Assembly: GCA_032027205.1 (NCBI GenBank)
Contig: JAVSMN010000001.1
Coordinates: 1-64,000, forward strand
DNA length: 64,000 nt
Direction: 5' to 3'
DNA from: Zeimonas sp032027205
Lineage (GTDB): Bacteria; Pseudomonadota; Gammaproteobacteria; Burkholderiales; Burkholderiaceae_E
Each line of letters starts with the position of its first letter. Positions within the stretch are counted from its first letter, which is position 1. Below the pieces are notes generated by a model that was given only the letters and a program-made list of their open reading frames with translations, did not search any database and was not told the origin of the DNA. A program made the position numbers and the translations under genes. Of the stretch, positions 27,984 to 35,942 are shown piece by piece.

Positions 27984-28745
27984 TCAGCCGCCGGCGTCGA
28001 CGAAGCCGGCCAGCAGGGTGAGCGGCCATCGGATCACGCGTTCGCCAACCGTCGCGCCCCACGCAGCGCGCATCGGCGCTTCGAGCGCCTGCACCGGATC
28101 GACGCCGCGCGCCTGACGCATGCGAACCACCGACGACCAGCTGCGCAGATAGCCGAGCAACCGGTCGACGTCCCAACGAGCATCGATCGCCAGCGGCGGC
28201 GCTTCGAGGCGAGGGAAAGGCAAGGCGATGTCGCGATAGCCGTTCTCGACGTGACGCCGCTCCTCGGGCCACCACGGTGCGATCTGCGCACGGAAGCGCT
28301 GCACGAGCGCGTCGACCTCGTTGCCCTCGACGTGCAACGGTCCGTAGGTCCAGGCCGCGAAGACCGCGCCGCGCCGTGCAACGCGCCGCACTTCCGGCCA
28401 AAAGCGACCGAGGTCGAACCAGTGCAAGGCCTGCGCGACGACGATCAGGTCGACGCAGCCCGCATCGAGCCCGCTTTGCTCAGCGACGGCGACCCGGTAC
28501 TCGACGCGCGCATGCGGGATCGCGCGCGCGATCTGCTTGGCGCTGGCATCGGTGGCGATCACGCGCGCGAAGCGCGAAGCGAGCGCGACTGACGCCTGTC
28601 CGCTGCCCGCGCCGCAGTCCCATGCGAGTTCGCGGCGCGCGCACTGCTCGGCGAGCCAGTCGAACAACGCCTGCGGATAGCTCGGGCGGCTGTCGGCGTA
28701 GGTCGAAGCGACCGAGCCGAAATGATCGGTAAACCGGGAAGCCAC
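27984..28745 (-). CDS. Class I SAM-dependent methyltransferase
   Basis: 253 residues, Methyltransf_11-type. Motif I is AWDCGAGSGQASVALA (~42-57), the acidic residue after strand 2 is in VIATDASAKQI, and DLIVVAQALHWFD (~98-110) is the family's post-motif with the typical HWFD. It begins RFTDHFGSVASTYADSRPSYP, common to this UbiE/Tam-like group. Acceptor unknown. It lies directly upstream of the stop of mntP but need not share its function. Confidence 0.87.
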   Translation of the reverse strand: MASRFTDHFGSVASTYADSRPSYPQALFDWLAEQCARRELAWDCGAGSGQASVALASRFARVIATDASAKQIARAIPHARVEYRVAVAEQSGLDAGCVDLIVVAQALHWFDLGRFWPEVRRVARRGAVFAAWTYGPLHVEGNEVDALVQRFRAQIAPWWPEERRHVENGYRDIALPFPRLEAPPLAIDARWDVDRLLGYLRSWSSVVRMRQARGVDPVQALEAPMRAAWGATVGERVIRWPLTLLAGFVDAGG

Positions 28746-28746
28746 G

Positions 28747-29325
28747 CTACACGATACCTTCGGCCGTGAGATGCTGGTACAGGATTCCGGCGCCGATGCC
28801 GAGCAGGATCAGCCCGCCGACGACCTCCGCCCTGCGCCCGGCCATCGCACCGATCACGCGCCCCAGCATCACACCGATCGCCACCATCGTGAGCGTCGTC
28901 GCGCCGATCGCGATCGCCACCGGAACGATGTCGACGTCGAGGAAGGCCAGGCCGACGCCGACCGCCATCGCGTCGATGCTGGTGGCGAAACCGGTGATCG
29001 CCAGGATCCAGAACGAATGACGCACGCGACGCGGCGTCTCTACCTCGCACTGGTTGTCGAGGCCGGCGAGGATCATCCGCATGCCGAGCACGGCCAGCAG
29101 GCCGAAGGCGATCCAGTGGTCCCACGCCGAGACCGCGTCGGCAGCGATCGAGCCGAGCAGCCAGCCGGCAAGCGGCGTCAGCCCCTCGATCGTGCCGAAG
29201 ATGACGCCAGTGCGAAGCGCCTCGCGCCAGCGCGGCTCGTGCAGCACACTGCCCTTGCATACCGCAGCCGCGAAGGCATCGGTGGACATCGCCAGGGCGA
29301 GCAAGGCGGTGGACGCGACGTTCAT
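28747..29325 (-). CDS. mntP: Manganese efflux pump MntP
   Basis: 192 residues with six membrane helices. The two conserved segments are LALAMSTDAFAAAVCKG near the N-terminus (Asp in helix 1) and TGFATSIDAMAVGVGLAFLD in helix 4, whose acidic residues bind Mn2+. It exports manganese across the inner membrane. A yybP-ykoY riboswitch in its leader supports the call and implies induction by excess Mn2+. The ATG at 29325 sits in CTATCTCG without a clear ribosome site, as expected for riboswitch-controlled translation. Confidence 0.95.
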   Translation of the reverse strand: MNVASTALLALAMSTDAFAAAVCKGSVLHEPRWREALRTGVIFGTIEGLTPLAGWLLGSIAADAVSAWDHWIAFGLLAVLGMRMILAGLDNQCEVETPRRVRHSFWILAITGFATSIDAMAVGVGLAFLDVDIVPVAIAIGATTLTMVAIGVMLGRVIGAMAGRRAEVVGGLILLGIGAGILYQHLTAEGIV

Positions 29326-29379
29326 CGAGATAGAGTCCGGCCGGGCACGGGCCACGACAGCCCGGCGCGGCCCGACCTG

Positions 29380-29512
29380 CGTCGCACCGGGTTGCCGATG
29401 GTCTCGCCAGGCGCTCGGGCGCTGCCTGCACCACGGCCCGCTTTGCGCGGGCCGAGCATGTTGACGCAGGCGCTTCCGCACGGCGGAAGCAGGCTACTCC
29501 CCAAAGGAAGTG
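29380..29512 (-). ncRNA. yybP-ykoY manganese riboswitch
   Basis: On the minus strand upstream of mntP the two conserved loop sequences are present: TTGGGGAGTAGC (around 29493-29505) and GTCAACATGCTC (around 29452-29465), separated by a hairpin (CTTCCGCCGTGCGGAAG) and followed by a GC-rich hairpin (GGCCCGCGCAAAGCGGGCC). These match the paired L1/L3 loops of the Mn2+ aptamer. A further GC-rich stretch (29326-29380) before the ATG may form the expression platform. Outer limits are approximate. Confidence 0.92.
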
Positions 29513-29547
29513 AAAGTGTAACAGCGTAATAATCGGGCCGGCCCTCG

Positions 29548-29575
29548 TTGACAGGCGCCGCGAGCGGTGTAGCAT
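29548..29575 (+). promoter_or_regulatory. Sigma-70 promoter of the cupin-tetR operon
   Basis: TTGACA (29548-29553), 16-bp spacer, TAGCAT (29570-29575). Transcription would start at about 29583, inside the palindromic operator, so a bound repressor would block initiation. Confidence 0.75.
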
Positions 29576-29582
29576 TCGAACC

Positions 29583-29604
29583 GACTAGACTGATCGGTCT
29601 AGTC
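29583..29604. promoter_or_regulatory. NemR-like TetR operator
   Basis: Perfect dyad GACTAGAC-TGATCG-GTCTAGTC. The core TAGACT-GATC-GGTCTA differs by one base from the NemR box TAGACC-N4-GGTCTA. It covers the predicted start site of the cupin operon, whose second gene encodes a NemR-like repressor. Confidence 0.85.
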
Positions 29605-29653
29605 ACCGTTCGACGCGATCGTTCCACGCTTTTCCTGAACAGGAGTGCCGATC

Positions 29654-30040
29654 ATGCGAGTAGCGAAAGACCAGGTCGACGTGCGGATGCAGATACCCGG
29701 TGCGGTCATCCGCCAGCACAAGGGCTTCGGCGAAATGAACGGTTCCGGCGGCATCAGCGGCGAGTACTTCACGCTCTCGGCGGGCGTCGACACGACGCCG
29801 CTGTTCGTCGGACTGGAAGGCGATCTGTGCCAGTGCCCGCACTGGGGCTTCGTGCTGCGCGGACAACTGACCACCACCGACGCAGCGGGCGCGCAGGAGA
29901 CTGTGCAGGCAAACGACCTCTTCTACTGGCCGGCGGGCCACAACGTGCGCGTGGATGCCGACGCCGAGATCGTCATGTTCAGTCCGCAGGACGCGCACAG
30001 TCATGTCATCGATCACATGATCGAGAAGGTGAAGGGCTGA
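29654..30040 (+). CDS. Small cupin-domain protein
   Basis: 128 residues forming a single cupin barrel: GDLCQCPHWGFVLRGQLTT and ANDLFYWPAGHNVRVDADAEIVMF correspond to cupin motifs 1 and 2. Metal ligands may include the HWG histidine and H100, but the usual motif-1 HxH is not present. Function unknown. AGGAG lies 8 nt before the ATG at 29654; a GTG at 29645 overlaps that site and is unlikely. Followed 4 bp later by its probable regulator. Confidence 0.78.
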   Translation: MRVAKDQVDVRMQIPGAVIRQHKGFGEMNGSGGISGEYFTLSAGVDTTPLFVGLEGDLCQCPHWGFVLRGQLTTTDAAGAQETVQANDLFYWPAGHNVRVDADAEIVMFSPQDAHSHVIDHMIEKVKG

Positions 30041-30044
30041 GAAC

Positions 30045-30779
30045 GTGGCAGCTCGTCGCCCGCGTCCGGAAGGCGCGCGCCCGCGAACCGATTCTGCGCG
30101 CGGCATCGTGGCCGACGACGGGACGACGCACGCGACCAAGCAGCGACTGCTCGACGCCGGCATGGCCATGCTGCTGCGGCACGGCTACAACGATCTCGGC
30201 ATCGCCGCCGTACTGTCGGAGACGAACGTTCCGAAGGGGTCGTTCTACCACCACTTCCATGACAAGGAAGACTTCGCGCTGCAGGTCATCGACCAGTACA
30301 TGCGCGCGGTCCACGCGGGGCTCGACGCGTGCCTCGGCGATCGCGCGCATCCGCCGCTCGAGCGGGTGCGCCGCTTCTTCGAGGCGACCCGCCAGTCGTA
30401 TCGCAGCGAAGGCTATCTCGGCTGCCTGCTCGGAGGCCTCGGACAGGAACTGTCGGGCGTGAACGACGTATTCCGGCAGAAGATCGACTGGTGCTTCTCG
30501 CAGATCGCCGAGCGCTTGGCAGCGTGCCTCGAGGAGGCGCAATGCGCAGGCGACGTGCCTGCACAGGCGAACCCGCGCGAGATGGCGAACCGGCTCGTTG
30601 ACTGCTGGGAGGGTGCCGCACTTCGCAGTCGGCTGCGGCGCGACCCCGCGCCGCTCGACGCGATGCTCGACTTCTATTTCGGCACCGTAAGCGCTTCGCT
30701 CGCGCCGCGCCCGGGCGGTTCGCTCGTGCCGCGCACCGGCGGACGCCGATCGGCCCACGGACGCCCCCGCTCGAGCTGA
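30045..30779 (+). CDS. TetR-family regulator, NemR/AcuR-like
   Basis: 244 residues. HTH around 30-75: THATKQRLLDAGMAMLLRHG and ETNVPKGSFYHHFHDKEDFA, typical of the NemR/AcuR branch. The segment GYLGCLLGGLGQE carries a cysteine where NemR has its redox-active Cys106, so sensing of electrophiles or reactive chlorine/quinones is plausible. The GTG at 30045 is the first in-frame start. It probably represses its own operon through 29583-29604. The C-terminal 35 residues overlap the convergent amidase gene by 106 bp. Confidence 0.85.
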   Translation: MAARRPRPEGARPRTDSARGIVADDGTTHATKQRLLDAGMAMLLRHGYNDLGIAAVLSETNVPKGSFYHHFHDKEDFALQVIDQYMRAVHAGLDACLGDRAHPPLERVRRFFEATRQSYRSEGYLGCLLGGLGQELSGVNDVFRQKIDWCFSQIAERLAACLEEAQCAGDVPAQANPREMANRLVDCWEGAALRSRLRRDPAPLDAMLDFYFGTVSASLAPRPGGSLVPRTGGRRSAHGRPRSS

Positions 30780-32233
30780 CCGGCAAGCCGCAGCAGCGTC
30801 GCCTCTTCGCCGAAGCGGCCGACGAACTGCACGCCGATCGGCAGCCCCGCCGCGTTCCAGTGCAGCGGAACCGACATCGCCGGCTGGCCGGTGATGTTGA
30901 ACAGCGGCGTGTAAGGAATCCACGCAAAGTTCTTCGCCGCCATCGCGCGCGTGACGCGCAGCAGGCGCAGCAGCCATCCCGCCCCGAGCGCGTTGAACGA
31001 ACGCATCGCCGCGCGCTCCGATGACAGCGGCTGCAGCGCGCCGATCTCGATCGGCGGCTGCGCGAGCGTCGGCGTCAGCAGCACCGGGTACTGCTCGAAG
31101 AAGGCGGCGACGCTGCGCGCGACGAGCTGCAGACGCTCGACCGCGAGCACGTAGTCGGAAGCCGGAACCGCGCGCCCGAGCAGGCCCAGCGTGTAGGTCG
31201 TCATCTCGTAATCGGTGCTCGAGACGCGGCGACCTGCGAGCTGCGACGTCCACTCGATTGCCGCGCGCGTCTGCGCGGCCAGCACGGTGAGGAAGTCGGC
31301 GGCGCACGCCTCGCCGTCGATGCGCGGCGCGTCCTCGACGAGCTCGTGTCCCAGTTCGCCGAGCAGCGTCACGGTGCGCGCGAGCGCCTCGCGGCAATCG
31401 TCGTGCACCGGCGTGGACGCAGGGCCGATCAACGGGTGCGTGCTGAAGGCGATCCGCAACTGGCCGGGCGGCTCCGCCACCTCGCGCAGGAAGCTCTGCG
31501 GTGCATGCGGAGCCGCGTACGGCGCGCCGATATCGTCGCCGGCGATCGCATCTAGCAAGGCCGCGCTGTCGCGTACCGAGCGGGTCAACCCGTGTTCGCC
31601 GGCGAAGCCGTGCCACAACTCGCCGCGGTCGGGCCCGGACGGCGTGCGACCACGCGATACCTTCAGTCCGAAGAGCCCGCAGCACGAAGCCGGAATGCGG
31701 ATCGACCCGCCGCCGTCGCCGCCGGTCGCGACCGGCGTCATCCCCGCGGCAACCGCCGCCGCCGAGCCGCCGCTCGATCCGCCAGGCGAGCGCGACGGAT
31801 CCCAAGGGTTGCGCGTCGGCCCGAAGGTATCGGGCTCGGTGTACGGCGTGAGCCCGAATTCCGGCGTGTTCGTCTTGCCGAGCAGCACCACGCCTGCCGC
31901 ACGCAGCCGACGAACGATCTCGCTATCGCGCGGCCATGGAATGTCGCGAAGCAGGCGGTTGCCCGAGCCAGTTGGCACGCCCTGCACGGTGGACAGGAGA
32001 TCCTTCACCAGCAATGGCACGCCGGCGAGCGCACCGTTGCCGGCGTGCCGCTTCGCGGTCTCGCGCGCTGCGTCGTACATCGGCACGATCACCGCGTTCA
32101 ACGCCGGATTGCGCGCCTCGATGCGCGCGATCGCCGCCTCGACGAGTTCGATCGGCCGCACCTGGCCGGAGCGAACGAGCGCCGCGAGGCCAACTGCGTC
32201 GTAGCGTTCGTACTCGTCAAAGCCGACCGTCAT
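30674..32233 (-). CDS. Amidase (amidase-signature family)
   Basis: 519 residues. Ser-cisSer-Lys triad of the family: the lysine in GVPLLVKDLL (~78), the glycine/serine-rich SRSPGGSSGGSAAAVAAG with cis-Ser, and the nucleophile serine in DGGGSIRIPASCCGLFG. It hydrolyses a carboxamide of unknown identity in the cytoplasm. The ATG at 32233 has GAGG upstream; the longer in-frame start at 32290 lacks support. The 3' end overlaps the convergent tetR gene by 106 bp. Confidence 0.92.
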   Translation of the reverse strand: MTVGFDEYERYDAVGLAALVRSGQVRPIELVEAAIARIEARNPALNAVIVPMYDAARETAKRHAGNGALAGVPLLVKDLLSTVQGVPTGSGNRLLRDIPWPRDSEIVRRLRAAGVVLLGKTNTPEFGLTPYTEPDTFGPTRNPWDPSRSPGGSSGGSAAAVAAGMTPVATGGDGGGSIRIPASCCGLFGLKVSRGRTPSGPDRGELWHGFAGEHGLTRSVRDSAALLDAIAGDDIGAPYAAPHAPQSFLREVAEPPGQLRIAFSTHPLIGPASTPVHDDCREALARTVTLLGELGHELVEDAPRIDGEACAADFLTVLAAQTRAAIEWTSQLAGRRVSSTDYEMTTYTLGLLGRAVPASDYVLAVERLQLVARSVAAFFEQYPVLLTPTLAQPPIEIGALQPLSSERAAMRSFNALGAGWLLRLLRVTRAMAAKNFAWIPYTPLFNITGQPAMSVPLHWNAAGLPIGVQFVGRFGEEATLLRLAGQLERGRPWADRRPPVRGTSEPPGRGASEALTVPK

Positions 32234-32339
32234 CCGTGCGCGCCTCGAGTTGGAGAGCCGTCCGTGCACGAATGTACCCCGGCGAGACAAGGCACGGGAC
32301 CGGCAAGCGCGCGCTCCTCGTGCGCAAGCCGAAACCTTG

Positions 32340-32534
32340 ATGTGCCACCATTGTGCTTACGTCAATCGAAACGACCGGACGCGGATGAAAGTGACGATCC
32401 TCAAGATGACCCATTCGGAGTGCGACCTTCGCGAAGGTTGGGCCGACGACACTCGGCACGTGGCCGAAGAAGGCGACGATTCGCTCGTCTGGCTCGAGTT
32501 CGGCGACGAAGGCGACGCGGATTTCGAGCGGTGA
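32340..32534 (+). CDS. Small acidic protein, function unknown
   Basis: 64 residues from the ATG at 32340, or 49 from the ATG at 32385 (MKVTILKMTHSE). The later start gives an acidic, soluble protein (DDTRHVAEEGDDSLVWLEFGDEGD); the longer form adds MCHHCAYVN with a CxxC-like CHHC pair. The stop overlaps the GTG of the thioesterase gene (GTGA), which suggests that the two are translated together and that this small gene is real. No family recognised. Confidence 0.5.
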   Translation: MCHHCAYVNRNDRTRMKVTILKMTHSECDLREGWADDTRHVAEEGDDSLVWLEFGDEGDADFER

Positions 32535-32980
32535 AGGCGGGGAAGATCATCGACCCCGCACAGCAAGGATGGTCCACCCACACCGACGAAGGCTTCATCG
32601 AGCACGTCGGCCCCATCTGGGAACGCCGCGAGGACGGAGAGATGCGCTACGGCTTCGTCGCCGATCCCAAGCACGCGAACCTGCTCGGCGTCGTCCAGGG
32701 CGGCATGCTGATGACCTTCGCCGACCGCGCGCTCGGCCTGCGCGCCTGGGAGGCGGCCGAAGGAACGCCGTGCGTGACGATCCAGTTCGAGATGCAGTTC
32801 CTGTCGTCGGGGCGCATCGGCGAGTTCATCGAACTGCGCCCGGAAGTCGTTCGCCGCACGGCGTCGCTCGTCTTTCTGCGCGGCGTGCTGACCGCGGGCT
32901 CGCGCAGCGTGGCAGCGGCGTCGGGCATCTGGAAAAGGGTGCGGCGGGCGCCGGCGGGCGGGACGCCGGCGCACCGGTGA
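32531..32980 (+). CDS. PaaI-type hotdog-fold thioesterase
   Basis: 149 residues. Hotdog-fold features: HVGPIWERRE, NLLGVVQGGMLMTFADRALG (the helix with catalytic Asp and Gly-rich turn), TIQFEMQFLSSGRIGEFIEL. These enzymes release aromatic or acyl groups from CoA thioesters in the cytoplasm. The GTG at 32531 overlaps the preceding small gene's stop. Ends 19 bp before the convergent cytochrome gene stop. Confidence 0.87.
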   Translation: MKAGKIIDPAQQGWSTHTDEGFIEHVGPIWERREDGEMRYGFVADPKHANLLGVVQGGMLMTFADRALGLRAWEAAEGTPCVTIQFEMQFLSSGRIGEFIELRPEVVRRTASLVFLRGVLTAGSRSVAAASGIWKRVRRAPAGGTPAHR

Positions 32981-32999
32981 TCGGGAACGAGCGCGCTCG

Positions 33000-34298
33000 C
33001 TACAGCGATTTCAGGTACTCGACCAGGTCCCGCACCTGGGAGTCGCTCAACGCGAGTCCCTTCCTCGCGTCATAGGTTCGCACCACCGCCTCGAGCGTCG
33101 GCGCACTGCCGTTGTGAAAGTACGGCGGATGCTGCCAGACGCCCCGCAACGGAGCGGTACGGTACTGCTTCGTCGCGCTGCGCGAGGCGTAGCTCGGCGC
33201 CCCGTTCGGCTCCGGTTCGCTGACCACTTCGCTCGGCGCGTGCAGTCGCAGGTTCGCGTCGGTGAACTCGGGCCCGCTGTGGCAGCTCGCGCAGCGCCCC
33301 TGCCCTTCGAACACTGCCTTGCCGCGCTGCGCGGCGGCTGCGTCGAAGCTGCCCGTGGGCGGCGTCGGCGCCGGCAGCGAGAGCTGGTAGGCCTGCAGCG
33401 CGGGAAGCTTCGACGTCACGAGATCGTCGTCTCCGTTCTTCACGTCGACGCCGATGCGCGCGTCGGTGAACCGGCCGTGCCCGCCCATCTGCGTCACTGC
33501 GACGTAGCGATTCCAGTAAGCGATCTCGTCGCCATCGCCGGTCGTCGTGATGCGGTCGATCCCCTGCAGCCCGAAGGCCGGCGGAATCACCTGCGGCCCG
33601 TTGATGCCGTCCTGGTTGAAGCGCGGATCGTACTTGCCCTTGCCCCACGTCACGAGCACCGCCTTCGTCGCCGCGTCGATCGCCGGCGACAGCGCGATGA
33701 TCGCGCCCGGATCGAGATCCCGATTGGGCCAGCCGTCGAGGCGCTTGCCGATGCCGGGCGCAAACGAGTCGTCCACCGTCGAGTGACACAGCGCGCAGGT
33801 GGTGCCGACGCGCACGAGCTTGTCCTTGCCGCCGACCGTCTCGATCGTGCCCTTCAGGCCCACGACCGCGTCGAGCTTCAACAGCGCGATGGTCGTCGCG
33901 GGGTTCGCGAGGTCGACCGTGCCCGCCTTTATTCCCTGCACGACCTCGGCGGGCAACGCCTGCGAGTCGACCTTCAGGCCGACCGACAGCGCAGTGATCG
34001 GATCGACGGCCGCGGCAATCACCTCGTGCATGCGCAGCGCGTCGGTCCATTTCGTTTCGTCGCCGAAGGTGTCGAAGCGAAAGATCGACTTGCCCTGCTC
34101 GACGAACGCGGCGTCGGCGGACCCGGCGTTGTCGCTGCCGCTGCCGCAAGCCGCGAGCAACAGCGCCACCGTCGTCGCGGACATCGAGCGGACGACGCCG
34201 CGCGCGGAACGTCGTCGTCGATCGCTTCGCGTCGCAATGACGTCGGCAGGGGTTGCGATCCGCGTACGGGCCCGGGCGGTGGGTTTGGTGGCGTTCAT
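33000..34298 (-). CDS. Di-haem c-type cytochrome, lipoprotein
   Basis: 432 residues. A basic N-terminal region leads to a lipobox (VALLLAACGSG), so it is probably anchored in an outer or inner membrane leaflet facing the periplasm. Two CxxCH haem sites: CALCH (~165) and CASCH (~340); GVWQHPPYFHNGSAPTLEAVV near the end is typical of the di-haem CCP/MauG-like group. It may be an electron carrier or peroxidase. Start uncertain: ATG 34298, or ATG 34184 just before the signal helix. Confidence 0.85.
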   Translation of the reverse strand: MNATKPTARARTRIATPADVIATRSDRRRRSARGVVRSMSATTVALLLAACGSGSDNAGSADAAFVEQGKSIFRFDTFGDETKWTDALRMHEVIAAAVDPITALSVGLKVDSQALPAEVVQGIKAGTVDLANPATTIALLKLDAVVGLKGTIETVGGKDKLVRVGTTCALCHSTVDDSFAPGIGKRLDGWPNRDLDPGAIIALSPAIDAATKAVLVTWGKGKYDPRFNQDGINGPQVIPPAFGLQGIDRITTTGDGDEIAYWNRYVAVTQMGGHGRFTDARIGVDVKNGDDDLVTSKLPALQAYQLSLPAPTPPTGSFDAAAAQRGKAVFEGQGRCASCHSGPEFTDANLRLHAPSEVVSEPEPNGAPSYASRSATKQYRTAPLRGVWQHPPYFHNGSAPTLEAVVRTYDARKGLALSDSQVRDLVEYLKSL

Positions 34299-34496
34299 GA
34301 CCGTTGGATGCGGCGGAACGCGGCAACGTTCCCTGCCGGCGCAGGAGGCCCTGCTGCCACTGACCCGCGGTCCGCCTCTCAAGGGTGACGCCCTACGCAA
34401 GGTCTCGACCGTCAGAAAACAGGGACCGTCTGTCGAATGAACGCCGAGCGGTGATTGCTGACGTTCGATGCTCGGGGAGATCACCGTATCCGCCCC

Positions 34497-35075
34497 ATGG
34501 CCCGACAACATCCCAATCGCGAAAGCGCCCTACGGCGCCCAAGGACCGGCGCGATCGAACTGCTCACCGTTGGCGCGCTTCTGACCCTGCTCCCAACGAT
34601 CCTCGCCAAGTCGGTGTTTGGCCTGGCGCTGGCAAACCTCCGACCATTCGGCTGGTTGCTGCTCGTAGTCGGTCTCGGCCTGTTGCTTGTTCAGCGGAAG
34701 TTCTCGGCTGAAAGTACTTCCCGTCGTCGAAAGCCGCGGGCAGAACCGCGCGTTGCCGAAGCGGCGCCGCGCATGAATCGTCTTGCAGTGAATTCCAATG
34801 ACCGCCGAGACAGCTCAAGCGCTGGGAAAGGTGAGCCCCCGAGCACACCGACGCGCTGGAGTCGGGACGTGTTCGAGCGGATCGAGTGGCGTCGCTTCGA
34901 AGCGGTTGTCGAAGCACTATTCGCGAGGGCAGGTTTCGAGACGCCCTATTGGTTGCCCCCGATATCGCACCGTCGGAATGAACACGTTCCCTGCAAGGAT
35001 TTGGTACCGCGAGAAGTTGGTGCCGGTGCTCGTCAACGAAAGCGAGACTTGACACGCTCGTTCGAAGCTTGGTGA
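34497..35075 (+). pseudogene. Truncated membrane-anchored Mrr-like restriction endonuclease remnant
   Basis: The reading frame encodes two hydrophobic helices (~22-38 and 50-65) and then RDVFERIEWRRFEAVVEALFARAGFET, the start of an Mrr-type nuclease domain as found in TM-Mrr proteins. At about 34945 the similarity stops; the rest (YWLPPISHRRNEHVP...) is unlike the domain and lacks the catalytic D...ExK core. I read this as a gene cut short by deletion or rearrangement. Base composition here is visibly less GC-rich than the flanks. Confidence 0.5.
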
Positions 35076-35080
35076 CCGAA

Positions 35081-35863
35081 ATGCACCTGCTGATCGACCT
35101 GGAGAACGTGCAGCCCACCGCACACGCAGTCGACGTCTGGATGGGCGTCGCCGGCACGGCGTGGATTTTTCACAGTCCGCAGCAGCAGAAACTTCTGTCC
35201 GCGTTTGAAGCTCTCGGTGACCGCGTGACGCTGGTGCCAATCTCGCGTCCTGGCCCCAACTCACTGGATTTCCATCTCGTTTTCTACCTGGGTTATCTGG
35301 CGTCGCGTAACGCCGCGTCCAAGTACGTCCTCCTGTCCAAGGATCGGGGATACGACCCTGTGATCAAGCACGCAAAGCTGCTGGGATTCTCCCTGAGGCG
35401 AGTCTCGGCCTTGGAGTCAGCTCCGATCGTGTCGGACTCGAACACGACGGACAGCGCGCCCGCAGCGAAGCCGACGCAGAAGCCTCGAGCAAAGAAAGCG
35501 GGGACCCCAAAAAAGGTCGCAGCTCGCAAGGACGCGCAAACGAAAAAAACCGTCAAAGCGATTGGCGCGGTAGGGGTAAACCAGCCGCGGCATATCCCTA
35601 CGGCACCTGCTACAAAGCCCTTGACCGCGCTCGCCCCAAAAAAGAAGCGGAAGGCGGCGAAGCTGGTGATCTCGATTTACCGCGATGTGCGTGCCGACCT
35701 GGGTGCGCCCAACCGGCCTCGGAAGCTTAAGGCACTCGAGCGTCATATCCAGTCCAGAATCGGTCCCGAGTCGGCACCCGAGAAGGTTCAGGCCGTTATT
35801 GACAGACTCAAGACGAGCGACGCTATCCGCGTGGTCGGCGACCGACTCGTTTACGGCACCTAA
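35081..35863 (+). CDS. PIN7-like (NYN/PIN fold) putative nuclease with Lys/Ala-rich linker
   Basis: 260 residues. N-terminal PIN-like domain (~1-105): MHLLIDLENVQP, the DxEN start of the acidic metal site, NSLDFHLVFYLGYLA and LLSKDRGYDPVIKHAKLLGF giving the other aspartates. A basic Ala/Pro/Lys linker (~125-195) leads to a C-terminal helical domain (VISIYRDVRADLG ... RVVGDRLVYGT) that looks like a winged helix. Probably an RNA- or DNA-cleaving protein; substrate unknown. The ATG at 35081 is chosen over TTG 35069. The gene is lower in GC than its neighbours and follows a broken Mrr-like gene. Confidence 0.7.
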   Translation: MHLLIDLENVQPTAHAVDVWMGVAGTAWIFHSPQQQKLLSAFEALGDRVTLVPISRPGPNSLDFHLVFYLGYLASRNAASKYVLLSKDRGYDPVIKHAKLLGFSLRRVSALESAPIVSDSNTTDSAPAAKPTQKPRAKKAGTPKKVAARKDAQTKKTVKAIGAVGVNQPRHIPTAPATKPLTALAPKKKRKAAKLVISIYRDVRADLGAPNRPRKLKALERHIQSRIGPESAPEKVQAVIDRLKTSDAIRVVGDRLVYGT

Positions 35864-35942
35864 TAGACAAGGTGGAAGTGGGAACCGGACTCCGACGTCG
35901 GACGAAACCCACGCCATCATCCCGCAGCACGTCCAGGCTGCG

